64,000 nucleotides of DNA from Piscicola geometra. Lineage: Eukaryota; Annelida; Clitellata; Hirudinida; Piscicolidae. The stretch spans positions 15,276,195-15,340,194 of the forward strand of contig OX030956.1 of NCBI GenBank assembly GCA_943735955.1, in the 5' to 3' direction. Under the pieces are notes generated by a model, which ran no database searches, was not told where the DNA came from, and saw only the letters and a program-made list of their open reading frames with translations. Positions within the stretch are counted from its first letter, which is position 1, and each line of letters begins with the position of its first letter. Position numbers and translations under genes: made by a program. Below, one piece after another: positions 45,741-58,278 of this stretch.

Positions 45741-47127
45741 ACCTGGTCGAGCTCAATGTCTTTAAAATTGAATCCACTAAAATTTGAACTTATACTTTTT
45801 GATAAAAATGGTAAACTAATTAATGATCCATGTAATTTTTTCTCTCATACTATTGCTCCATCTAATCATAGTCGTAGCTTAGGATTTATTTCTGACTCAA
45901 AACTAACCTTTTCAAACCAAATTCTATTTGTTACTAAATCTTGCTATTTTCCTCTCAGACGTATTTGACAATTATTACCTTACTTAGATGACCCTTCTTT
46001 AAAGATGTTAGTTTCTGTACTTTTTCTATCTCTAATTGACTATTGTAATTCACTCTATTGTAATTTACTTGAAAGTACTTTAAAACCATTTTAATTATGC
46101 TGCTAGAATCGTTAGCCGTACTTCTATTTATCATCACATTATGCAGGTCCATATATTTGGACAGGAGCGTAACCAGCAAAAAATGCTGGGGGGGGGGCTC
46201 AACTTTAGTAAAAAAAAATTGTTTAATCCATTTACCGCAGCTGTTGCGTTTTGCAACTCCAATTTATATATTTTTTTGCTGTTTTAATACCGAGTTTTTT
46301 CACATATTTTGTGCAATAAATTTCAATTTTTAACTTTATAAATTAAATTTTAACTTTTTTCATTTTATTATTTATAGTCTTTTATATCCTTGCACATTTA
46401 AAGTTTTTCAAAACAATCTTTCTTCGCTTAGATAATGGTTCAATTTTTTCGTTCGATTTTTAGTATATTTATACAAATTTAGTCTTAATTTCAGTGTGAA
46501 AAGATAGTTAAGACTTGAATTACTTTTTTTTATATTCAAAATAACTTGTAAAACGTTTTCAATGCTTATAAAAATCAATGGTGCGTTTTCGCAACTTTGA
46601 AATAATATGATTTCATATGATTTTTAATAAGTCTAGTTATTATAATAATAATAAATTTATTATTTTAATGTTAATGTATTACGAAATTTATAAAATTAAA
46701 ATTAAAAGTTGAATTTTGTAGATGAATGTTGATTTTTATATTTCGATAAAAAATTCCAAACCGCAAATGCTTCACACTTGAAGCTTTTATTGAAAAGAAT
46801 ATCATTTTTTTAACCTCTCATAGGTTGAATATAAAATTAAAATAAAGATAACATTTGTCGTCAGTGTCGTCTTAGAAACAGCACAACAGTTTATGAGTGC
46901 TGTTGTAATTCACGTTAAATAATTTGCTTTGTTGTAATTAAAATAATTATTATCAATATTATAACAAATAAAATAATTAGAAGTCTGAATTTTATCGAAC
47001 TATTTGCAATTGAAATTTATTTCTGTTTAATAAATGTGGTTTGAATTAATTTATTTATGATTTTTTACTGCACATAAGCATGTCACACTTCCCGCTCACG
47101 TTGCGTTTTCGCAACATTTTGCTCCAT

Positions 47128-47318
47128 TAAATAATAATAATAATAATAATGACGAGCATTATTATAATGGCGTATAACCCGAACGGGTTTCCAGGCCACT
47201 TAGGCTGCATATTTTCATTTGCGCCTTTGGGTTACTAGGGCATTGGTTGCACTTGAACCTAGGACCTTTCATTGTTGGTCAAGCCGAGAGTCGTTGCCCA
47301 CTCAGCTACCCGTTCACC
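47128..47318 (-). mobile_element. tRNA-derived SINE, family 1 (copy b)
   Basis: On the minus strand: GGGTAGCTGAGTGGGCAACG (A box), then GGTTCAAGTGCAACC (B box), the conserved CCCGTTCGGGTTATACGCC, and an (ATT)n tail. It is nested in A2. Confidence 0.82.
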
Positions 47319-47655
47319 CAAAACTTATGAAATTATTGTTTTCAATTTTGCTTGAGTTATTCTTATAACCATATAATGCAAGTCTAAATGTAAAATTCAT
47401 GTTGACTTTTTTTCTCGGGTAGCGGCTGTCAATGGGCTAAATAAAAACTACCAATTATAATTGATAAGGAATTTAGATAGTTTATTAATGATACAAAGGA
47501 AAAACTACAAACTAAGTTGCATAGTATTCTTAAAGTTACGTCATCATTTTTTAAACTAAGGTAAAAAGTAAAAAAATAAGTTTGATATGAGATCCTCAAC
47601 AGTCTATAATTTTTTTCAAATATTTAGTTTCAATTAAATTTTGATGTGTTCTCAG

Positions 47656-47868
47656 TTACAAAATAATTTTTCGATCAGTTTGTGAAAATCTTTTCACCAT
47701 TTCATTTAATGGAAGAGGTGCAGTAGCTGTTTTGGTAGCATATATTTTCAAACAAGCTTGGCAAACGACGAGCAAATGAGTTTTAATAAGCCGAAGTTTA
47801 GAAAATGCTTTTTCTGCATCTGATGAAGTAACTGGCAGAGTCAGAACACCATCGAGCATATAAAGCAA
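47656..47868 (-). pseudogene. hAT-A2 transposase C-terminal dimerisation domain
   Basis: About 70 codons on the minus strand contain LPVTSSDAEKAFSKLRLIK, the hAT dimerisation core, and PLNEMVKRFSQTDRKIIL near the end. The adjacent 47890-48060 carries the upstream part (ELQEFF and the C-I-E-L-Q motif also seen in A3) in other frames. This is the best preserved transposase end of family A in the window. It matches ZMYM1-type hAT proteins by motif order. No catalytic domain is present. Confidence 0.8.
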
Positions 47869-48772
47869 CTCGGGCTGAAGGTTTGTTGCTCAGAAGAATT
47901 CTTGCAGTTCGATACATGCAATGAGATCAGATGATGTGCACGTAAACTTGATGTGCTGATGTGATTTTGAGCTGTCTTCACACAGTTTCTGCATCCTTTC
48001 CATGAAGGTTTGATATTCTGAAAGCTCGAGAGTTATTTTGTCTATCTGATTTGTTCTTTATATACTGTGTCATGGCTTAAAAAATTTACATATAAAAAGT
48101 GTAAAGATTTAAAAGTGTAGTTAAGGTCTAGTGGTGCTCTAATTCTTCTCAGACTTTGTGAAATCTTAGTGATATTTTGGTGGGATCTCTATGTTCTGTG
48201 TTGATATATGTAATGTTTCGTGAGATAAAGACCCGATGGCTATCCAGAGAAAATATCATTGTCCTATGGCATATTGAAAAATTCATTACCCCCCCCCCCC
48301 CACCACCAAAAAAACTCATCGATTTTCGAATTGTGAGACCCTTCGAAAAGGTTCAGGGGGGGGGGCTTGAGCCCCCTCCAGCCCCCCTCCCCTGGTTGCG
48401 CCACTGTATTTGGAACTCATTACTTCCTTATTTAACTACTTCTAAATTATTATTTACTTTTCGTAAGGATCTGAAGACATATCTGTTTAACAAATTTATT
48501 TACAAGCGCTCTTGAATTTGAGGAAAGAGCGCTATAGAAATTGATTTGATTGATTGATTTATTGAAATCATCAGACACTTTGGACAACTCACCCGATCTA
48601 ATATATGTAATATGCATATTTAAAAAAATAAATTCATTTATTGAAGAGTTTTTTTTATTTTAGAAAAGCTTCCTAGTATTTACTTTGAAGTTATTATTTA
48701 AAAAAAATAAATTTATTTCAGTCGATTATCTTTTTTATATACGTTTGTTAATCGAGTGGGTTTTTTTGGAAA

Positions 48773-49112
48773 CCAGGTTATAGATAAACTGCATAAAAAA
48801 TAACGCCTAAAAGTGCAGAATGTAAATGTACAAAATGCTGAATTACTTTGCAGAAAAAACGTAAATTTTTAATAATATTTTTTTAGATATCTTTAAAAGT
48901 ATCTTATCAGATTAGAACGGAAATCATATTTCTTTATAAAATGGAACTTTTTCTGAAAATAAAAATATAAAACCCTTTCTCTAACCCTAACTCTAACCCT
49001 AACCATAAACAAAAAAGTATAAACTGATATTCTGCAAAGTAATTCAGCATTTTACACATTTTCATTCTGCCATTTTCTGCTTTCTTCTTTATGCAGTTTA
49101 CCTACAACCTGG
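48773..49112. mobile_element. Fold-back MITE with telomere-like core (copy M2)
   Basis: The left arm is CCAGGTTATAGATAAACTGC and the right arm, inverted, CCAGGTTGTAGGTAAACTGC. The arms pair over about 100 bp, including AAATGCTGAATTACTTTGCA. The centre holds CTAACCCTAACTCTAACCCT followed by AACCATAAAC. It has the same design and outer ends as M1 at 6239-6478. Confidence 0.85.
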
Positions 49113-49426
49113 AGACCATATAACGAACCAGGAAAAGGATTATTTTAATATCTGGTAGCACCAAGTCTTTTATTAAATGATTTTTTACATCTTTTTTTAT
49201 AAATTTTTAAACAAAGCACTAAGATTGTCGCTGGTTCCAGATGCTCAATTATTAATTTAAACTCAGGAAGACTGGATGCGCTAAATTTATCGTTTAATGG
49301 AGTAGTTGCGGAAAAACCCGGCCTAAAAAGTCTTTAAAGTCTTTTATTTTTTGTTTTTGTCCTTATAGTTTTTTTAAACTCAACAATTAACTTATTACGT
49401 TGTTTTTATGAAAAAAGTGTTATTAG

Positions 49427-50592
49427 TAGAACTGTTCCACGATTAAAAATTTTAAACGCCATTAATTGTTAGATTAAAAGTTTTAATCGTGCGTTAATCG
49501 TATTTTACCGCAATTTTTTTTAGCATATTTGTCATTAGTATAAAATAATAAAAAAAATTTTTAATGTAATAAACATTTTATCTGAAATCTTTTATAAAAA
49601 TGTAATTGATATTTTAAAGAAGAAAAAAATCCATAAATTATAAAAATGAAATTGTCAACATCATTTTTGAGCCAGTTACTCAAGCAATAAAGTAATCCAC
49701 ATATGGAAGAATAAAAACGAATCAATGAATGATAAAAAATACACACGCATTTGAGCCAGTTACTCAAGCAAACAAGTTTTTCAACGTTAGTTGGATCTAA
49801 AGATACTTTTTTCTTGCTAACTATGTGTTCTGACAAGCTGAATATACGTTCACATAGAACTGTACTTGCGGAAGATGACAAGTAATTTCTTGCCAGTTTT
49901 GCATGAGTCGGATATGTCCCTTCGTGTTGTTGCCACCAAACAAAAGAACAACCCTCAAAGCCTACTTCAGATTCTTTTCTATAACGTTTAATGATTGACT
50001 TAGTAATCATTGAAGTATCTTCATCTTCAGAATCTGAAGTTACATATGTTCATAGTCTTTTGTTTGGTGAAGGCTGTATAGTTTTGAGGTTTTCTTTTCT
50101 TCTTATAGTTTCTTTAACTCTTTCATTTTTGAAAACATTTAAAAATTTTGAATCGGGGTTCTAATCATGTGGCAATTCTTGACCATTGGATATTCTGATT
50201 ATTTATTCTCTGCTCTAATTTGAGAAAAATTAGGTTTGTGGATCATCTTCTGAAGTGCCTATTTGTTGTGTAAAGTGACAAATTGCGAGTAACATTATTG
50301 AAAATGTCAAGTATTTTTCACCCCTGAGAAGTTCTGCTGCAAATCTTCAAGAAATAAAAAGTTTTTTGATGAATTGCAGTTTTTCCATTCGTGTGTTGAC
50401 ATTAAATTAGTAGTGTTTGTGTTCACATGCTGGATAAGTTTAAATGCATTAAAATGTTTAAATGCGTTAATTTTTAGAAATTGCTTTAAAATATTAAACG
50501 GCTTTGAAATATTAAACGGCGTTAAAACTTTAACGGTCTTCAACTGCTTAACGCGTTAATCGAAAGTGAACGTAAATTGAAGCATAGCTCTA
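49427..50592 (-). mobile_element. hAT family H, copy H1 (1166 bp)
   Basis: A perfect 8-bp duplication GTTATTAG lies at 49419-49426 and 50593-50600. Ends are TAGAACTGTTCCACGATT and, inverted, TAGAGCTATGCTTCAATT. Subterminal sequences are rich in GCGTTAA/TTAACG motifs. A related end fragment is at 58279-58345. Confidence 0.9.
49780..50010 (-). pseudogene. hAT-H transposase dimerisation domain (ZBED/Ac-like)
   Basis: The minus-strand frame reads WWQQHEGTYPTHAKLARNYL, then STVLCERIFSLSEHIVSKKK and DPTNVEKLVCLSNWLK. This is the WWxx...YPxLAxLARxYL...SERxFSxxGxIVxxKRxxL dimerisation region of Ac/ZBED-like hATs. The PSERVFS core has CERIFS here. Sequence downstream to 49561 is translated noise with a duplicated LSNWLK. 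Upstream only an HVNTNTTNLMSTHEW block, possibly BED-related, is visible near 50380-50440. The catalytic domain is gone. Confidence 0.85.
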
Positions 50593-50600
50593 GTTATTAG

Positions 50601-51348
50601 TAGTGTTTCTTTTCAAGATTTTGGATTCTTTTGTGTCTTTGGAGATGAGAGAACAAAGCGGAAAAGAGCTCATATTTATTGTGAATAGTAAATAATAATA
50701 AAAATTCTGCATGACAATCAAAAGATAATCCGTTTTAAAATGTTTGAACTGTTTCTAAGACAGTGTAGATCAAAGTGTATAAAAAAAAATTTAAAGTGTT
50801 AGTGTGGGCTTGAGGAAACGAATGTAGGAGATGGGAAAAATAAGGTTAGAATAAATGGAGTGAAAAGCGAGAAAGATCAAAAATAGTATATCATTAAAAT
50901 TTCTAATCTTTATAGAGATCTCAAGAACTATTCACGCTCATCGCCTTTTTTGGGGAAAATGATTGCTATTCACTGCTCATCAAAATGCTTTTAATTAAAA
51001 GTTATTTTCTAATTTATTAAGAAAAAATATAAAATTATAATTTCTTATTTAGATTGCCTCAATTTACTCAAAATTCTTGAAATTTATTCAAATTAACAAG
51101 TGTGTTTAAAGAGTTGTAACATAAACTATAGAAACTATTTTTTTTTCGGATAAGCCCTGAACATCTTTTTGAATGTATGTGCAGGAAAGGCTCTAAATAC
51201 ATGTGCTGAAGTATTAGGGGAATGAATCGAATGGCTATATAAATTCCTTCTAAAAGAATCTGAGTCAGTTATAAATATCTAGTATTCTCTTAATTGTAAT
51301 TATTTAAAAACATTTATGCTTTTTCATTATTAGTTTATATATATGTTA
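50601..51348. other. No feature recognised
   Basis: AT-rich sequence with no supported gene or repeat. Confidence 0.5.
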
Positions 51349-52887
51349 CAGGCAAAACGCGTAACCAGGCATTTCGCGTAAGGCCTAAAAATGAGTCAAA
51401 TCATGTAACTCATAATTCGCGCTTATTGAAAAAAGCTTAATAAGATGGCTAAAGATAGAGGGACATATTCATCGATTTCAAAATTTCAAAACGTCCACTT
51501 TGAACATGATTAAGACTAACAATACAAGGATTTTGACAAAAAAATTACTTTTTATGTTAAAAATAACCCCCCATTACCCGCGTTTGAAAAAAAAACACAC
51601 AAAATGAAAAATGTTAAACCTTTTATTTACTAGAAAAACAAATGTTAAAAAACCTTTTCACACTTTTTGGTTTCTTTATACTTTAATCTTTCTTGGTTGA
51701 TACTTTCAATTAGATTTAAAAAAAACTTCTTTATTTTCATTGAATGTTTTGATTTCAACAGACATAAGAGTTCAAGTTTTTCTCACTTTTTTCTGCAAAC
51801 CAGTTTTTTATTTATTTTTGTTTTTAAAAAAAGTTTTTTCTTTCCTCTAGTCAAGTTTTGACTGTTTTTTGCTTGACCCGTTGCTTTGAAGCCATCTCTA
51901 GGCTGCTGGCTCTTTTATAGGATGATATATCTAATGACAGTATTTAATTCACTAGTTTCTTTACTCTATGGTTCACTTTACCACACTGCTTCTCCATTCC
52001 AAGGTTGTGAACAAGAGTGTCATCGATTTCAAAAACCTACTCACTGATTGGGTACTCCATAGGTAAAGCTTCTTGATCAATGTCCTAATCTCTCTTTTGC
52101 TTATCTAAAACCGTCTTGAATATAAAAATTAACTCATAGACTTACTCCAAGTGCTCAACTGCTGCTTTTGACACCAAGTGCACATCCAAGCAGGAAAACA
52201 CCACCAGAACAACTTGAAATAGGAAGGTTCCATAACTTCTCTGACTAGACAGGCTAGGCGATTGTTTATCTGGGGGCTCTGGCTTGAGAATTCAGTGAGA
52301 TCATTAAAGGGGTGAATAAGAATTGTTTTTGCTATGGAAAGTATCTGAATTTGTTGTATTTGTGAAAAAACAGCCCACTGAATACCATTATTTACTCAAG
52401 GTAGTGGAGAAACTCATTGAATCGGTTCCTGGGTTTGGTTGAGCTCAAGAGCCACCAGCTGAAGATACATGTCAAGTGCATGTCCAACTACATTAGAATT
52501 TTTCTATAAACGTTCATTTCCACCATAAAACTTTGTAAAACCTTATATCCAATTCAACCAATTCATGCCACTGTAGTGTGGGCAGCACAAATATTTTTTT
52601 CTTATATTTATAATATAAAATTATTTTAAGTAACTATGTTATCTTAAAATTTGAGTAAATTAAACTATCTAATTCCAAGTGGACGTACCAAATTTACAAT
52701 TTTTTGATTTTTTTCCTACTAAAGATTGAATATATTCATTTCAGTCAAATTTTAAAATACCATGAATTTTTTCCCATCTTTAGGCATTTTACTAACCTCT
52801 TTTCATTCAGCACGCGTGAGTCATGCGTTACACTATTTAACTCATTTTTAGGCATTACGCGAAATGCCTGCTAACGCGTTTTGACTG
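51349..52887 (-). mobile_element. TA-flanked element with ~60-bp inverted ends (E1, 1539 bp)
   Basis: TA lies at 51347-51348 and 52888-52889. The ends are CAGGCAAAACGCGTAACCAG and, inverted, CAGTCAAAACGCGTTAGCAG. They stay alike for about 55 bp through GCATTTCGCGTAA and CCTAAAAATGAGT. TA target plus CAG ends fits pogo/Tigger-like elements. The minus strand holds a decayed frame (ALPMEYPISE, EIDDTL, HNLGMEKQCGKVNH) shared with E2 at 29005-29870, but no catalytic motif was recognised. Confidence 0.85.
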
Positions 52888-52889
52888 TA

Positions 52890-54500
52890 ACATGCAACTT
52901 TGAAGTAAACGTTTTTTAACGTTTTTTGTTATTTTTCAATCTATTTTGTGAAAACAAGGCTTTGAACTGATTTTATTCAAGTGTGTTGCATGTTCTAATT
53001 CGTTATTAAATCTTGCGTGAAGACGTATTGCTTCCCTATTGATCTTTTCATCTCGTTGATTGTTCTTTTACGCGTTTTAGATAAATAAAACCTGATATTA
53101 GCTTTTAAAATATTGGGAATTATTTATAAAAGAAAAAAATATTTAATCGTTTTTCATTAGATTCAACTTATTTCTTTGAGTTCTTGATGCTTTTTTTCTT
53201 AAAACTATTTTTGTATTATTTAGAAAATTATTTAAAAATTGTATTTTTTTCAATTTCAAGCTTCATCAATTTTTGATTCCTAATCTTTGTGAAGTTCGTC
53301 CACTCACACAGACCTCTATGCCTTCACAATCGCTTGCTGATAGGCACACATCACAAATAATCAATATAAAAAAAATTTCATGAATTTAAGAAAACTAAAA
53401 TCTATACTCAATTTTTTTATTGAATGGAAACTTCACATTAAAGGATGAAAGGAAATTTAAAATGCTAAAAACAAGAAGCTGACAAAGCGGAATCAAGCGA
53501 TAAAACGATGTCAATGATGGATGACTAATGAAGTGCTGATAACTTTTATCCATTACGTCTCGAAGCACATGAGAAAGTAAAAATGAAAAACACTTCTCAA
53601 TGGGTCTTCGCCATCATGAGAGAGGAATTTAGAAGCCAGAAACTACTGAGTTGAGGTTGCCTAGTCAGCATTATGTTTCATCAACCTGCAGTATCTACTG
53701 TAGAATGTAGAAGCATGTATACTATACATTGTAATGTACCAGTGCCAGTAGCATTCACACACGATCTGACTACTTCCATGACTTTCATCTTAAATAAGTT
53801 TTATCAAAATATTCCGAAAACTCTAGCTCACCATTTTCAACATCTTCTTCTCAGCTACTAGAAATTCTTTATCTTTCTTGATATTAGAATGAAACACTCA
53901 GCTGAATACGCATACTGCGTCAGTGTATTAAGAACTGTGAAACCCCCGCTTGATTAGTTTTTAATACCCCCAAGCAAGAATACGATTATATATACGCACA
54001 CACACGCGAAAATGTACAAAGCATACAAGAAGCGTTTATAAAGACATGCTCAAAGACATATGAGATGATGGAGCATGAGGGTCAGGAAGGCAGCGAGGAT
54101 ATTGGTATTTTGGGAGCTGCTGTAGGCAGTATAATCATGTGGTGTACAGGCACGTGAGGTGTTGTAGGCAAGTGGAGATAAGTCGTCATACATAAAATAG
54201 TGATTTTGTATGTCACTTTGCAATTGGGGACTTGTTAGCTTATGTTTTCAAAAAATCAGGCTGTTAATCAATGCTTATTCAGCTTTTTCTAACGCTAAAA
54301 CTAAATTCCAATCTTGAGCTTCTACACTCACATAAAAAAATGATAATTTTTTCAAGTGCTGCTGAAGCCTCCTGATATTCCGGTACACCAAGAAGTGCAC
54401 AAGTTTGTTTAGAAACATCTCTTGATCTCTCTTGACAGCCTAAAAAACCTCATTCTTCGTTTAAAATTCTATGCTTTGGATTAAAATTCTATGCTTTCGA
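52890..54500. other. No feature recognised
   Basis: Unique-looking sequence, locally less AT-rich near 54040-54190. No convincing coding exon or transposon end was found. Confidence 0.45.
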
Positions 54501-54504
54501 TTAT

Positions 54505-54770
54505 AATTATTATATGAAAATAATATTTATTATGTAAAAATAATATTTTATTGTGTAAAAATAATATTTTATTATATTAAAATATTATATTATTATATTA
54601 AAATATTATATTATTATATAAAATTAGTATTTTATTATATAAAAATAATATTTTATTATATAAAAATAATATTTTATTATATAAACTTAATACTTTATTA
54701 TATAAAATTAATATTTTGTTATATAAAAATAATATTTTATTTTTTAAAAATAATAGTTTTAATTATTATT
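54505..54770. repeat. AT-only palindromic minisatellite
   Basis: About ten to twelve copies of a 21-24 bp unit of the form TATTATATAAAAATAATATT, varying by a few bases. Each unit is nearly self-complementary, so the tract can form cruciforms. Confidence 0.85.
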
Positions 54771-56526
54771 TTGCAATGGGTTTGAATGAATTGGTTTTTA
54801 TAATGTTGTGCTTCATATAGTCCATCCTTGATTTAGTAAATATATTAATAAAATGTTCATTGCTTTTTTTTATATACGAAGTTTTTGTTCAATAAAAAAA
54901 TAATGCTTGTGTACACAAAATTGTATAGGTAATCATTTTTATAGCATTTATTTTTCGTCTACACATTTTGTATTTTGATTCAATCTTATTCATTTGTTTA
55001 TAATTAATTTATAAAAAATTATTACTTTTCTAAAGTCGTATCTCATCCAATTAAATACTATTTTCTTATTAATTCCCAAAGCCAATACCAATAAAAATTT
55101 AGTACTTATTGCACAATTTCGTTTTTTAGATTTTTAAACATATTTGAACTGGCGCTATAACTTTTCACATTAATCAACTTCTATTCATCCAATAACCTTT
55201 CTGCTTATGCATCCAAAACCACAATTCTGAAATGCCTTTCAGCCATTAAAAGTTTTTTCCATTACTCTTGCAGTCCTCTCTTTTCTGCAACATATTATTC
55301 AATCCAATTATGTTGAGATTATTTTTGAATGAAATGAAAAAGATGCCACTATTCACCAAGCTAAGTTCTGATTTGCTCGTTCAACAATTCTATCAAGTTT
55401 TAAAGTTTTTATTCTCGATATTAAGTCCATTTGATCTCACATTAAGTCGCTAAATCGTAACAATATTCGCACCTAATCCCTTTCTGCTAGACCATTACTA
55501 GCAGCTGAGGTTTATATTACGCCATCAAGCTTATTTGCATGCCTGACTCTCCTCTCAAGTCCAATAACTGAATCTAACTTTTATTTTTCAAAATGTGGTT
55601 CAAATCTTTTATATATATATATTAACTTATTAAAAAAAGTATGTTTACAAAAAGTAATTTTAAAAGTATTTTCTTTAATGTTTACATTTTATGGAAGCAC
55701 TAAAAGCACGCTAGCAAAGTGTGCACAGAATAAAAAAAGACATTGAACACAATAAATAGATACATACTGTCTTTGATTTTTATTTCGTTTTTTTTTTATT
55801 GTGCAAGAATTAAATAAAGCGTATGCAATAACATTGTTTGCAAAATAACGAACGTTAAATACGACTCCGTGCTGCATTTACTTTGTGGAGGACTTCGATG
55901 TGGGTTCCTTGGAAGAAAAACTCAAATTATCAAATGGATTATTCATGTATTTTAGAAATTTATAATTTAAAATACTGAATGATTTTTATAAAATAATAGT
56001 TTGTCAAATATTATTGTGAGTTTGAAAATTTAATACAGCATTGAGAGCTTAGGTGGACCGTCTAACGGAGTATTGTGCTCGCTAGCACGCTATAAGGAGC
56101 TATAAAACTATCATGGAGTAGCTTTAAAATCCAACAATTTTTTCATGTGATTGAATTGTTTAATTTACTATTTGCAACAGGATAAAATAATCATTTTGTT
56201 TACCCTTTTAATCTTCTCAACTTGACTTTACTAAGGTCTTAAGAGTTAAAAGCGATGATAAGTCAGCTTTCATGTCTAATTTCAATTCTCTTTTACTTCA
56301 AAATCTTGTTTCTTAGATTATTTTCTGAGTTACATATTTTTTGTTTTAAATTGTTAAAGATCATTAAACACCTTTTAACAATATCATTCTAAAGTTTATC
56401 ATACATTTTTAAATCTCAGCATCGACGGTTTGAATAAGTAAAAAATGAATTAAAACTAAAAATAGTTAACAAAATTCTCCAATAATTGTCTTTTGATTCT
56501 AATCTTATCTGTATTTGCATGGAAAT
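54771..56526. other. No feature recognised
   Basis: AT-rich sequence with a short (TA)n at about 55610-55622. No gene or element was supported. Confidence 0.45.
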
Positions 56527-58153
56527 TAGAGGTCGGACATGGACGATTTTTCATTCCCGGTCCCGTCCCGTTCCCGAATTTTGTTTTCCCGTCCCGTCCC
56601 GTTCCCGATGGGCCATCAGAATTTTGATTCCCGTTCCGTCCCGTTCCCGCAACTCGATTCCCGGTCCCGACCGTTCCCGAAACTTTTTGACCCGGTCTCG
56701 ACCCATTTCAACAACAAAAATTTTGTTTATTTATTTATTTTTGCTGCCGTTTTCACCGGTCCCAAACTTGCTAGACCTAAAATTTCTTAAAGTTCATTAT
56801 TTGAAAGTCAGAAAATATTTCTTTTAACAAAATAAAAAAACACGATTTAAATTTCAAATATTTTTTGAAATGAAAGTATTGAAGTTAGTCATTGTTTTTG
56901 AGTAATTCAATCAAGTTTTTATTGCTTTTAACACGGGTTAAACCATCAAAAGTTTTAGCTTTCAAATTAGGTGATCTTGGGTCCGAAGTTAAACGACCAC
57001 ATGTTGAAAAATTCCGTTCACAGGGAATAGAACTTGCAGCTATAATAAACAAAATTTTTGCTACTTCTTGTAGTATTGGAATTTTTTTACTCTAATAGAT
57101 TTAACATCTTTATAATCTTCATTTTTGGTGGACGTAATTGTGAATATTTTTACAATTCATCCTCTTTTCCCTCCTTCATTATTATTAATTTCTCAATAAT
57201 GTTAGAAATATTTTTTTTAAACAACATTCTTATTCTCCACAACTGCACAAATAAAATTATTCGTATAATTTGATAATAAAAAAATTGTATTATAATTGTT
57301 ACGTTATAAAAACTAACATATAGGGTATAAATAACCATAATTTGTTTTTTCTCCTCAACATCACTGGAGCTTGGTCTGGCTGTACCAAATGGAATTAAAT
57401 TTTCTCTAATGAAAGTTTTGGTATTTATTTTTTTTCTATCCCAAACTTTTTAAATATTGTTTTTTTTATACTGGAGGATGCAACAGACATTCTGCCATAT
57501 GAATGAGATTGGTGAACGGGTAACTGAGTCGGTAACGACTCTCGGCTTGACCAATAATGAAAGGTCCTAGGTTCAAGTGCAACCAATGCCCTAGTAACCC
57601 AAAGATGCAAGTGAAATTATGCAGCCTAAGTGGCCTGGAAGCCCGTTCGGGTTATACGCTACTATAATAATGCTCGTCATTATTATTATTAATGGGCATC
57701 TTTGTTGTCAAAAGGATCAACTGAGCATTCAACTGGAAATTAATAATCCAAATTAAAAGTATGAATTTATAAAATACAAATAATATAACTGACCAGTTTG
57801 ATTTCATCTGACAAGTTTTCATCATCACTCATTTGTTCTAATCTCCCTAAAATGTAGTGTTGGAGATTTTGACATTGCATTTCATACTTATTTTAAGTAC
57901 GGAGTATCGATGAAATAGAGATTTCCATATATAGGAGTCTGCTGAAGTATAATTGTTGAAAAATCCAATCCCAATAACTTTTATTCCCGTTTTTCCCGTT
58001 CCCGATTTAAAAGTTGATTCCCGTTCCCGATTTGAATATTGATTCCCGTTCCCGTCCCGAAAACCTATTCCCGGTTCTCGACTTTTCCCGTCCCGAAATT
58101 AATTTTCATTCCTGTTCCCGCGGGAGTCCCGTAGGTACCCGGCCCGACCTCTA
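56527..58153 (-). mobile_element. hAT family F, copy F3, carrying a SINE
   Basis: Ends are TAGAGGTCGGACATGG and, inverted, TAGAGGTCGGGCCGGGTACC. Subterminal CCCGTCCCG repeats and the decayed dimerisation region match F1 and F2. The expected 8-bp duplication is not intact (ATGGAAAT against ATGGGTTG). SINE-1c is inserted at 57511-57690. Confidence 0.85.
57511..57690 (+). mobile_element. tRNA-derived SINE, family 1 (copy c), exact borders
   Basis: It starts GGTGAACGGGTAACTGAGTC (A box) and has GGTTCAAGTGCAACC (B box), GAAGCCCGTTCGGGTTATAC and an (ATT)n tail. F1 (20022) and F2 (38620) show the empty site GAATAAGATC(A)ATGGGCAT. Here GAATGAGATT and AATGGGCATC flank the SINE, fixing its length at 180 bp. 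Confidence 0.88.
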
Positions 58154-58278
58154 ATGGGTTGAAGATGCAACTTTCATACATTAACCGATTGATAATAATT
58201 TTCTTATAATAGAAAAACCTCTTTAAGAGCAACTCTTTGAAAAATAAAATGATAAGTCAGTTGTAACTAATAACAGTT

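Larger units (their letters stand above)
46162..48406 (-). mobile_element. hAT family A, copy A2 (2245 bp)
   Basis: A perfect 8-bp duplication TATTTGGA lies at 46154-46161 and 48407-48414. Ends are CAGGAGCGTAACCAGC and, inverted, CAGTGGCGCAACCAGGGG, a common hAT terminus type. It holds a transposase remnant at 47656-48060 (minus) and SINE-1b. It is the longest uninterrupted A copy, and the reference for A1 and A3. Confidence 0.92.
45745..48562 (+). pseudogene. CR1-like LINE 3' part, split by hAT-A2
   Basis: Segment 45745-46161 encodes SMSLKLNPLKFELILFD, SLGFISDSKLTF and FLSLIDYCNSLYCNL with stops. It is the sister of the minus-strand LINE at 14401-18365. Segment 48407-48562 encodes WNSLLPYLTTSKLL and LKTYLFNKFIYKRS, then a stop. 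It ends with AGCGCTCTTGAATTTGAGGA, AAGAGCGCT and a (TGAT)n tail. About 150 residues between the two parts were lost before the hAT insertion. It is inactive. Confidence 0.85.

Noticed and set aside
48970..49010. Interstitial telomere or chromosome-fusion site
   Set aside because: The few CCCTAA-like repeats are confined to the loop of a fold-back element found twice, so a fusion scar is unnecessary.
53673..53861. 62-codon frame as a possible host exon
   Set aside because: No splice context, motif or codon bias to support it.
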